Positions 55,957-64,000 of a stretch of DNA of 64,000 nucleotides are shown piece after piece. The notes under the pieces are model-generated. The model worked only from the letters and a program-made list of their open reading frames with translations. It was not told where the DNA came from and did not search any database. This stretch comes from Bacteroidales bacterium (GTDB lineage Bacteria; Bacteroidota; Bacteroidia; Bacteroidales; M50B96). The stretch is taken from the NCBI GenBank assembly GCA_021740905.1, contig JAIOYV010000018.1:16491-80490 (forward strand). Reading direction: 5' to 3'. How positions within the stretch are numbered: position 1 is the stretch's first letter; the number at the start of each line of letters is the position of its first letter. The position numbers and the translations under genes were made by a program.

Positions 55957-56003
55957 CTTTTTGTTTTAAAAATATGAAAAATTCTATTGAGCTATTCCCT
56001 TCT

Positions 56004-56057
56004 GGCGCCGATTTGCAATCGGAGCTATAAATTAATATAAAATAGGCCCGGATTGCA
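56004..56057. repeat. CCGATTTGCAATCGG palindromic repeat
   Basis: A 15-base palindrome CCGATTTGCAATCGG at 56008-56022 is followed by an AT-rich linker and a partial second arm CCGGATTGCAGAGTC near 56046-56060. This looks like another small dispersed palindromic element. The rest of 55957-56156 shows no gene. Confidence 0.45.
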
Positions 56058-56156
56058 GAGTCGATCAAACGAAGGTGCTTGAAACTTGCCCAAATACTAT
56101 TTCCTTATGATCTCCAACCCGTGTCGATTTATTGACCTACCCTAAATTAATTTAAG

Positions 56157-56393
56157 CTAGATCAACAGACCTTCAACCAGAATATCTTCGTCTAAATCTT
56201 CCCAGTGGATGCCTTCTCCACCTCCAATAAAACGCCAGTTCTTAAGCTCGGGTTCTGTTGCTTTATTTAATGTGGGAAACCAGGCGAGGGGAACAGCCAG
56301 CTCTCTGCCGTCTTCAAGCCTAAGACACATTTTCGAATCATCAAACCATACATCTAATGCTATCGTGGATTTATTTATCGTTAAAGTACTCAT
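56157..56393 (-). CDS. DUF2442 family protein, 78 aa
   Basis: DUF2442 proteins are small and often encoded beside a DUF4160 gene in putative toxin-antitoxin pairs. The family pattern is visible: VWFDDSKMCLRLEDGRELAVPLAWFPTL, then WRFIGGGEGIHWEDLDEDILVEGLL. No DUF4160 partner was found on either side, so this may be an orphan antitoxin-like gene. It starts at the ATG at 56393. Confidence 0.85.
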   Translation of the reverse strand: MSTLTINKSTIALDVWFDDSKMCLRLEDGRELAVPLAWFPTLNKATEPELKNWRFIGGGEGIHWEDLDEDILVEGLLI

Positions 56394-56451
56394 CCCATTT
56401 TTGTTTTAATAATACCCCGCTCCTGCGCGTGTCCTCACCCTCGCTCCCGCG

Positions 56452-56496
56452 CGATTGCATCGCGTGGGTTGATCACTAAGCCACACGATGCAATCG
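56452..56496. repeat. 16-bp stem REP-like hairpin
   Basis: CGATTGCATCGCGTGG (56452-56467) and CCACACGATGCAATCG (56481-56496) pair with one mismatch around 13 bases. It lies between DUF2442 and the PIN-like toxin, with CGCTCC(T/C)GCGCG repeats just before it. Confidence 0.7.
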
Positions 56497-56515
56497 TACG
56501 GTAACTTTGGCTATT

Positions 56516-56878
56516 TTACAATTTCTTCCCTTGTTCTATAATTTCATTTTTATGGATCTCAATAAGACTACTTCGTTCCATCATTTCGAGAATCACATTC
56601 AGATTTAGCTCGAAAATATTTATCAATTGTTTGTTGTGAATGTTTCCGGTTTTTACTAAAATCAATTTTTCAGGAATCGAGTTTATCATCTGAGATTCAA
56701 GAAAGTCCTCATCCTTTGTTATAACCACCCTTTCCTGAACCTGGGCAATATCAATAATTTGCTGATCGCTGGAAGAATTCTTTCTGGTTAAGTCAAGTGT
56801 GTGAATCGAATCATATCCTTTAGATTGAAGAAAGTAGGATAGCTTTTTTGGTACCTGTGCATCAACAATAAATTTCAT
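56516..56878 (-). CDS. DUF5615 PIN-like toxin, 120 aa
   Basis: DUF5615 proteins are PIN-like (Mut7-C type) predicted RNases paired with DUF433 antitoxins. The features are MKFIVDAQVPKKLSYFLQSKGYDSIHTLDL with an N-terminal Asp, SSSDQQIIDIAQ and the block VVITKDEDFLE. The last usually supplies the catalytic acids. The length is normal. Its ATG overlaps the stop of the DUF433 gene (ATGA, 56875-56878), so translation is coupled. It lies inside the region bounded by mutB 3' copies. Confidence 0.92.
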   Translation of the reverse strand: MKFIVDAQVPKKLSYFLQSKGYDSIHTLDLTRKNSSSDQQIIDIAQVQERVVITKDEDFLESQMINSIPEKLILVKTGNIHNKQLINIFELNLNVILEMMERSSLIEIHKNEIIEQGKKL

Positions 56879-57108
56879 GAAGCAATTCTATGGATACTTT
56901 TAACGGAAACAAGCTTTGCCGCATATTCCAGACACGCTAAGAAATCTTCTTTTTCTAAGTCGGGGTAATCTTCAAGCAACTCTTCTGTAGTCATTCCGGA
57001 TGCCATTAACTCAAGCATGTTCTCAACCGGATATCGTAATCCACGTATAGTAGGCTTTCCGTGGCAAATCTTAGGATTTATCGTAATACGACTTAACAAT
57101 TTTTCCAT
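56875..57108 (-). CDS. DUF433 antitoxin, 77 aa
   Basis: DUF433 proteins carry a winged helix-turn-helix and act as antitoxins and autoregulators of DUF5615/PIN toxins. The typical block is present: RITINPKICHGKPTIRGLRYPVENMLELMASGMTTEELLEDYPDLEKEDFLACLEYAAKL. It is the first gene of the pair, 63 bases after the frameshifted mutB 3' fragment. Confidence 0.93.
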   Translation of the reverse strand: MEKLLSRITINPKICHGKPTIRGLRYPVENMLELMASGMTTEELLEDYPDLEKEDFLACLEYAAKLVSVKSIHRIAS

Positions 57109-57170
57109 TTTGCTTTTTTTACAAATTTATGGATTTTAACGAATAATCGCTAATCAATAATAATCCTTTC

Positions 57171-57270
57171 CTATTCCTCGTCCAGCAAAATCTTCAAAAT
57201 ATCCACCACAGCTTTGGAAACGGATGTGCCGGGGCTAAAAAATGCCTACTACTCCTGCATCGTAGAGATA
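57171..57270 (-). pseudogene. Displaced 3' end of mutB, copy 2 (frameshifted)
   Basis: On the minus strand this resembles the MutB end from [11 protein letters not shown] to LLDEE plus TAG. A one-base insertion in the T-run at about 57235-57242 breaks the frame, and one Ala is Val. The last 33 bases are identical to the intact gene, while the region before is diverged. It lies 57 bases beyond the intact mutB stop codon, with a hairpin between. Confidence 0.88.
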
Positions 57271-57277
57271 TTTTCAA

Positions 57278-57310
57278 ACTCACCGTTTGATTCTGAGTCA
57301 CCCGGTGAGT
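57278..57310 (-). terminator. Hairpin after intact mutB
   Basis: ACTCACCG (57278-57285) pairs with CGGTGAGT (57303-57310), and TGTTTTTT follows on the + side. It is 16 bases past the mutB stop. The T-run suits + strand transcription better, but position suggests it ends mutB. Confidence 0.55.
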
Positions 57311-57326
57311 TGTTTTTTAGCAAGGA

Positions 57327-59462
<2,136 letters not shown>

Positions 59463-59470
59463 ATTTTTTT

Positions 59471-60009
59471 AAGTATTTAGTATCGAGTATCAAGTATCAA
59501 GTATTGAGTATCGAGAAAGACTAATTCAGACTCCTTTGCAGCGCACCAATCATTTTTTGGATTTCCTGAACTCTTTCAACTAAAAGATTTTCTTGATTTT
59601 CAGAAATAAACTCAAGGTCTAAACTCAAATACACTTGGGTTTCAAGCTCAAATGCAGAACCTTGAGCCATATCTAAAAATCTGTTGAAATCGGCATTTGT
59701 GCCCCGACCAGATCCTTCAGCAATATTTGATGGTATTGAAATGGATGCTCGCCTCATTTGGGATACTAATCCAAATTTTTCATCCGAAGGAAATGATGAT
59801 GTGGTTTTGTAAACTTGCTTAACCAATTTCCGGGCTTTCTGCCAAATTATCAACTCTTTAAAGTTATGCATCTTTTTTAAATTTAGATTTTTGTTATCAG
59901 TATTCAGTATCAAGTATTCAGTATCAAGTATTCAGTATCAAGTATCAAGATGGATGATTAAAGGTGGCTCCAAAAATCTTGATACTTGATACTATCTACT
60001 TGATACTTA
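59471..60009. repeat. AGTATCAAGTATTC repeats on both sides of the four-helix-bundle gene
   Basis: AGTAT(C/T)(A/G)AGTAT-type repeats lie at 59471-59516 (just before mutB) and 59895-59950. The inverse (CTTGATACTTGATAC) lies at 59978-60009. They flank the small gene at 59521-59871 and can pair with each other. Such repeats often surround S23-type genes. Confidence 0.7.
59521..59871 (-). CDS. Four-helix-bundle protein (S23/IVP type), 116 aa
   Basis: This family was named for the protein encoded in intervening sequences of 23S rRNA in spirochaetes, and forms a pentamer of four-helix bundles. The function is unknown; it is often mobile or dispersed. The signature is plain: MHNFKELIIWQKARKLVKQVYKTTSSFP, LVSQMRRASISIPSNIAEGSGRGTNADF and RFLDMAQGSAFELETQVYLSLDL. 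The ATG at 59871 (MHNFKEL) is chosen because the upstream in-frame extension is low-complexity and repeat-derived. It lies between mutA and mutB, framed by AGTATCAAG repeats. Confidence 0.92.
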   Translation of the reverse strand: MHNFKELIIWQKARKLVKQVYKTTSSFPSDEKFGLVSQMRRASISIPSNIAEGSGRGTNADFNRFLDMAQGSAFELETQVYLSLDLEFISENQENLLVERVQEIQKMIGALQRSLN

Positions 60010-60101
60010 TTAATTCATTTAGTTCACTCCCTAGTTTTCTCCATATTCCTCTCCCTAGTTTTCTTGATAGTGGTCTACCTATCAGCTATCTACCTATTTG
60101 T

Positions 60102-60209
60102 CTCCATAGTTCCTTCCATAGCTCTCTCCATAGCTCTCTCCATAGTTGTCTCCCTAGTTTTCTCCCTAGTTTTCTCCCTAGTTTTCTCCCTAGTTTTCTC
60201 CCTAGTTCT
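60102..60209. repeat. 12-bp minisatellite (CTCCCTAGTTTT)
   Basis: Nine 12-base units in tandem. The four at 60150-60197 are identical CTCCCTAGTTTT, the last (60198-60209) differs at one base, and the four at 60102-60149 are variants (CTCCATAGCTCT type). The unit is a multiple of three, so it makes spurious open frames in both directions. It lies just beyond the 3' end of the AlbA_2 gene. Confidence 0.9.
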
Positions 60210-60237
60210 TACCATGGAAGTTTTCCCTTCTTTTTCA

Positions 60238-61638
60238 CTACTTTGCCTCAGAAGCTTTATTTTCAGAGACATCCCAATGACCTCCTTTGTCTGATCCAAT
60301 TCGCCTAAGAGTTCCTGCTGACTTTAATCTACTAATTTGCCATTCGACACCTTTTTCACTAATCCCAATATTTTCAGCAAGTTCCTTTGTAGTTATTTTG
60401 TTATTACCTTCTATTAGCTCTATTATTTTCTTCTTGGTTGCCTCCCTATCCTTTTTTACAGGTTCAACAGTAGGTTTCAAATATACCACCGTAGTAAAAA
60501 ACTCCTTATCAATGAACTCCGCAAAACCATCTTTCGCAAAACCGGGGAGATATTTGAACACATTTTTCATACCCGACCCAACCTCTTCTACAATTCCAAG
60601 TTGAAGCATGAACTTACTGATGGTCGGGTTTTTGGCATACGGGGTGAAATTCTTCGGGTCAATAGTACCGAATACCCGTGGATTATTTGGATTTGAGAAT
60701 TCAATTTTGTCCTTAAATATATTGATAACTGCCGGACTGCCATGAAGATATTCGCGATGGGCAATAATATTGGCGACAAGCTCCCTGAAAATTTTACTTC
60801 TTATGCTAATCCTTTGGGTTCCTTCGAGAAAAAAAGGATCGTTGATATGTTTTTCGACAAAGCCCATTAGTAAATCATAAGCATCGAGAAGATTGGTCCT
60901 TATTGTTAATCTGTCGTCATATCGATCAACATTGTCTTTTCTCAGGAGAGCCTCGAATTTGTAAGCCGGAACTATTGATTGAATCAAGTGATCTGTCCCA
61001 AAAAACAAAATTGCAGCTAAGGTGTAGCCATTTTTACCATTGTCTGACTCTTTATAAAATCCTGCCCGAAAAAGAAACTCCTCATTATCAAGCTCAATCC
61101 ACGGGTGATTACTGTTGTTTAGCCCAATAAGATGTTTAGCCCTTTCAATCAATTTTACATTAAAATCGCTTAACCTGACCTTTGGATAAACCGTTTGCTC
61201 GCTGTAATAGTTCTTTTTTCTATTTACTATTTCAGCTATTTTCTCAAGCTGGGATATTTTGTAGTCGCCATCTTCGTTCCGCATAAATACAGAACCATTG
61301 GTTTTATGAACCATCGAACTTTCAGGAACGTCTATTACAATAATTTGCTTGTTGTCAATTTCAAATTCTTGTGAAGTCAGCATAAAGACCGGGTCGAGTT
61401 TTTCTTTATTGTTCGATAAGTCTGCAATTTCCTTTTTCAGTTTAGTTATTTCATTCTTATCGACTCCGGTAATTTCGCCATTATCGGAAATACCTAATAG
61501 TAACTTGCCCCCAATTGTATTCAAAAAAGCGCAAACAGTCTCAAAAAAGGAATTTGGAAGTTGCTTCTGGCACTTCTTAAACTCAGTCTTTTGGTCTTCA
61601 CCTTTACCTATTATATTTTTTATTTCTTCAATTGTCAT
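60238..61638 (-). CDS. AlbA_2/RecG-like putative transcriptional regulator, 466 aa
   Basis: An N-terminal Schlafen AlbA_2 domain (residues ~5-125: EDQKTEFKKCQKQLPNSFFETVCAFLNTIGGKLLLGISDNGEITGV) is followed by a helical linker. Then comes an HATPase-like C-terminal RecG-family domain (FRELVANIIAHREYLHGSPAVINIFKDKIEFSNPN, EEVGSGMKNV). The C-terminus has a winged-helix motif (KIIELIEGNNKITTKELAENIGISEKGVEWQISRL). The ATG at 61638 is preferred to a TTG 12 bases earlier. Such proteins are common accessory regulators or defence-linked genes of unknown target. It lies between mutA and mutB, suggesting insertion of accessory DNA. Confidence 0.88.
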   Translation of the reverse strand: MTIEEIKNIIGKGEDQKTEFKKCQKQLPNSFFETVCAFLNTIGGKLLLGISDNGEITGVDKNEITKLKKEIADLSNNKEKLDPVFMLTSQEFEIDNKQIIVIDVPESSMVHKTNGSVFMRNEDGDYKISQLEKIAEIVNRKKNYYSEQTVYPKVRLSDFNVKLIERAKHLIGLNNSNHPWIELDNEEFLFRAGFYKESDNGKNGYTLAAILFFGTDHLIQSIVPAYKFEALLRKDNVDRYDDRLTIRTNLLDAYDLLMGFVEKHINDPFFLEGTQRISIRSKIFRELVANIIAHREYLHGSPAVINIFKDKIEFSNPNNPRVFGTIDPKNFTPYAKNPTISKFMLQLGIVEEVGSGMKNVFKYLPGFAKDGFAEFIDKEFFTTVVYLKPTVEPVKKDREATKKKIIELIEGNNKITTKELAENIGISEKGVEWQISRLKSAGTLRRIGSDKGGHWDVSENKASEAK

Positions 61639-61680
61639 CTTCCCGGGCAAGTAGGTTCTTCATTCTCCGTTTTTATTTTT

Positions 61681-61772
61681 CTTTGTGAAACTTTGTGTGT
61701 ACTTTGTGTGTACTTTGTGTTAAAAATTTCACCACAAAGGTTCACAAAGGTGTCACGAAGTACCACAAAGCA
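61681..61772. repeat. CTTTGTG/CACAAAG inverted repeat between AlbA_2 gene and mutA
   Basis: CTTTGTG repeats (CTTTGTGAAACTTTGTGTG, with direct TGTGTACTTTG units) face CACAAAGG repeats (ACCACAAAGGTTCACAAAGG, TACCACAAAGCAC). This can form an imperfect hairpin. The family is common in intergenic DNA of the phylum. Confidence 0.65.
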
Positions 61773-61794
61773 CTATTTCAATAAATGCTAAATG

Positions 61795-63651
61795 TTAACA
61801 ACATACTATTCCCTGATACCTCTTCAATTCTTCCAACACATTCACCTTAACATGGATAAAGTTCTCGATTCCCTGGGCTTTCAGTTCTTCCATACAGGCA
61901 GGGGCACCGGCAACTACCAGAATGGCATCTTTTCCAATTTGCTTGTTGATTTCAGGAACTAAAGTAGCGTATTCATCATCCGAACTGCAAACGACCACTA
62001 TGTTCGCCTTGGCCTTTTTTGCTGCCGCGATACCTTCTTCTACCGTGTCGAAACCATTGTTGTCGACAACCTCGAAACCGGCACAGGCAAAGAAATTACA
62101 GGCGAACTGGGCGCGGGCTTTCCGCATGTTCAGGTTGCCCATCGGGATCATATAAGCTAAGGGCCGTGGATTATTTTTGCTGAACTGATCGGTGGTGTAT
62201 CGCAACAGTTCGAAAGCTTGTGCGCCCCGGTATGGTTGCAGGGGTTCGGCAATCCGTTTTTCAACCGAATAATCATGATGTTCGAAAATCTTTTCGGGTA
62301 AATCTTTTTCGAGTGCCTCGGTAAAATTCGGGTACTGGTTGGTACCGAGCAAGATCTCGCGTCGATGGGCAATGGCCATATCGCGCTTCTGACTGCTCTC
62401 TTTAATTTTACCCTGAACAAAACCTTGTTTGAAGGCTTCCAGGTAGCCGCCTTTTTCATCCACTTCGAGAAATAATTTCCAGGCTTCGTCGATGATGGAT
62501 GCAGTCATGTTTTCGATGTAGTATGAACCACCGGCAGGGTCGTTCACTTTGTCGAGGTAGCTTTCTTCCTTCAGGAGGTTTTGCTGGTTACGGGCAATGC
62601 GCTCGGAAAATTCAGTGGGAGTCTCGAAGGCTTTGTTGAATGGCTCGATGGTCAACGAATTGGTGCCGGCAATGATGGCCGACATTGCTTCGGTGGTGGT
62701 GCGGAGCATGTTCACATAAGGGTCGTACAGGGTTTTGTTCCAGTTGGAGGTGGTGGAATGGACGTGCATTTTTGCTTTCGCCTTATCCTTCACCCCAAAC
62801 GAATCGACAATTTTTGCCCATAAGTAACGGGCTGCCCTTAGCTTGGCAATTTCCATGAAATAGTTGGAGCCAATGCAAAAGTGGAATTTCATCCGACCGG
62901 CAATTTCATCCACGGTCAAACCACGGTTGGTTAATTCGTTCAGATATTCAGCACCAATGGCCAGGCTGAATGCCAGTTCGTGGACAAGGCTCGATCCGGC
63001 ATTGCGGAAATTATCACCATGTACGGAAAGGACTTTCAGTTTCGATCCGCTGGCCTTTTGAATTAATTCCTTGGCCCGGCTGTAAGAATGATCGGCCGAT
63101 TTGCAGAAATTCCCTGTTATGGTCAATCGTCCGAGGGGGGCAAAATCCACAGAGCCTTCATGCAATCCTTTCTGTTTCAGTAAGAAATCAAGAATGGGGA
63201 GTGCCTGATAACCTGTTATAAAATTAAGTTCGATGCTATCAAGATCAATTCCCTGAATAAGCCGGGTGAGGAATTTTTCATCCACCTCAACCTTTTTACT
63301 TATTCTGAAACCTATTGAGGTAGCACCTTTCATCAGAACATCCAATGCTTTTTTGTTAGCATCGACAGGGTTTTCCACTTCGATATTCTGGCGGATGTAC
63401 CAGTCGTTTCCGCTTTTATGAATACCACGGGAGAAAGGGAATTCGCCGGGCGTGGTATCCAAATAGTTGATGGGCTTTAAGTCCTCGAACCTATAATATG
63501 GCCGCATGTCGAAACCTTCGATGGTTTTCCAGATAAGTTTTTTGTCGTAGTCGGCGCCTTTTAAATCTTTGTTGATTTGAGCTTCCCATTGTTCGGTCGT
63601 AATCGGTGGGAACTCCTCGAACAAGGCACTGTATTTTTTATTTTCAGTCAT
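61795..63651 (-). CDS. mutA: Methylmalonyl-CoA mutase small subunit, 618 aa
   Basis: The small subunit pairs with MutB but does not bind cobalamin in the same way. The protein starts MTENKKYSALFEEFPPITTEQWEAQINKDLKGADY, typical of MutA. The TIM barrel is seen in FDMRPYYRFEDL, GSSLVHELAFSLAIGAEYLNEL and ATTSNWN-like HVHSTTSNWNKTLYDPYVNMLR. The C-terminal flavodoxin-like domain (RKARAQFACNFFACAGFEVVDN) lacks the DxHxxG motif, as expected. The ATG at 63651 is preferred; an in-frame ATG at 63663 and a TTG upstream would add only a few residues. Normally the first gene of a mutA-mutB operon, here it is 2.3 kb from mutB. Confidence 0.93.
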   Translation of the reverse strand: MTENKKYSALFEEFPPITTEQWEAQINKDLKGADYDKKLIWKTIEGFDMRPYYRFEDLKPINYLDTTPGEFPFSRGIHKSGNDWYIRQNIEVENPVDANKKALDVLMKGATSIGFRISKKVEVDEKFLTRLIQGIDLDSIELNFITGYQALPILDFLLKQKGLHEGSVDFAPLGRLTITGNFCKSADHSYSRAKELIQKASGSKLKVLSVHGDNFRNAGSSLVHELAFSLAIGAEYLNELTNRGLTVDEIAGRMKFHFCIGSNYFMEIAKLRAARYLWAKIVDSFGVKDKAKAKMHVHSTTSNWNKTLYDPYVNMLRTTTEAMSAIIAGTNSLTIEPFNKAFETPTEFSERIARNQQNLLKEESYLDKVNDPAGGSYYIENMTASIIDEAWKLFLEVDEKGGYLEAFKQGFVQGKIKESSQKRDMAIAHRREILLGTNQYPNFTEALEKDLPEKIFEHHDYSVEKRIAEPLQPYRGAQAFELLRYTTDQFSKNNPRPLAYMIPMGNLNMRKARAQFACNFFACAGFEVVDNNGFDTVEEGIAAAKKAKANIVVVCSSDDEYATLVPEINKQIGKDAILVVAGAPACMEELKAQGIENFIHVKVNVLEELKRYQGIVCC

Positions 63652-64000
63652 ATTTAATCGCATTAAAATGAGCCGCAAAATTACAGCTTTTTAAAATAGT
63701 GCTTTGTATGGGGGATTATGATTTTTGTCAGAGGAAAGAGTTGGGGAGATTTTTACTGAGGTAGGAAAGACGGCGAATGCTTTAATGACAGATAAGATTC
63801 GCCGCAAAGACGCGGAAATGCAAAGAAAAGAAGGCGACTACATGTTTCAATGATAAAGGAATTCAGCTATTCCTAATCTGAGTAATATTAGAAACCCATT
63901 TGGGATAAGCGCATAAATTCCCTATTCAGTGGCTTACGCTACTGTCAAGATTCGTTTATGTTTGGTTTACATGTTGCCTCCTTTTTGGTTTATTTGGTTT
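63652..64000. other. Gap upstream of mutA without a recognised gene
   Basis: No supported reading frame lies here. A CGCCGCAAAGACGCGGAAAT-type repeat occurs near 63801-63827, another common intergenic motif of this phylum. The promoter of mutA should be in its first part, but no convincing -33/-7 pair was found. Confidence 0.5.

Noticed and set aside
60064..60299. Open frames on both strands with repeating LVFS or REKT peptides
   Set aside because: They are products of the 12-bp minisatellite and overlap the AlbA_2 gene in another frame.

Overview
This window looks like chromosomal DNA of a member of the Bacteroidota, probably a free-living or environmental, Bacteroidales/Marinilabiliales-like bacterium. 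The support is three secreted proteins with type IX secretion (T9SS) C-terminal sorting domains, a TonB-dependent receptor with a carboxypeptidase-like N-terminal domain, lipoproteins, a TTG/TAnnTTTG-type promoter, sparse Shine-Dalgarno sites, and many small intergenic repeats typical of this phylum. I saw no rRNA or tRNA genes, no phage genes and no CRISPR array.

Layout. 0.2-8.9 kb: a stress-kinase locus on the + strand, with a PrkA AAA+ kinase, a YeaH/DUF444 von Willebrand-like protein, a SpoVR/YcgB protein and a second divergent PrkA-like ATPase. A small HUH (IS200-like, RAYT-type) transposase flanked by arrays of short palindromes sits inside it, between spoVR and the second kinase. 9-14 kb: secreted proteins (a T9SS protein, a formylglycine-generating-enzyme-like protein, and a T9SS protein joining a beta-propeller to a papain-fold C39-like domain). 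14.4-18.8 kb: flavodoxin, an O-antigen-ligase-like protein with TPRs, a family 2 glycosyltransferase and a small DUF6132 membrane protein. 19-22 kb: a three-gene operon with an Omp85-type beta-barrel, an unknown secreted protein and an alpha/alpha-toroid (squalene-cyclase-like) secreted protein. 22.5-44.4 kb: one uninterrupted gene for a 7302-residue secreted protein. It begins with a PKD and another alpha/alpha-toroid domain, continues through many adhesin-type modules and ends in a T9SS signal. A TonB-dependent receptor follows.

46.9-52.5 kb: a methionine sulfoxide reductase B-A fusion, an unknown lipoprotein, a two-component system (response regulator then histidine kinase) and a Dabb-domain lipoprotein. 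52.5-57.3 kb is accessory DNA. It holds a HicB-like pseudogene with one nonsense codon, a PIN toxin gene cut by a 131-bp MITE-like element whose exact removal restores the reading frame, a FISUMP lipoprotein, and ParE-type, DUF2442 and DUF5615/DUF433 toxin-antitoxin genes. The ParE, DUF2442 and DUF5615/DUF433 genes lie between partial copies of the 3' end of mutB. 57.3-63.7 kb: mutB and mutA (methylmalonyl-CoA mutase), unusually separated by a four-helix-bundle (S23-type) gene, a 12-bp minisatellite and an AlbA_2 regulator.

The points most worth a second look are the stacked mutB 3'-end copies that bracket toxin-antitoxin genes, the excision-restorable MITE insertion in the PIN toxin, the RAYT with its two palindrome families inside the PrkA locus, and the giant T9SS protein whose N-terminal toroid fold is echoed by the separate toroid gene just upstream.
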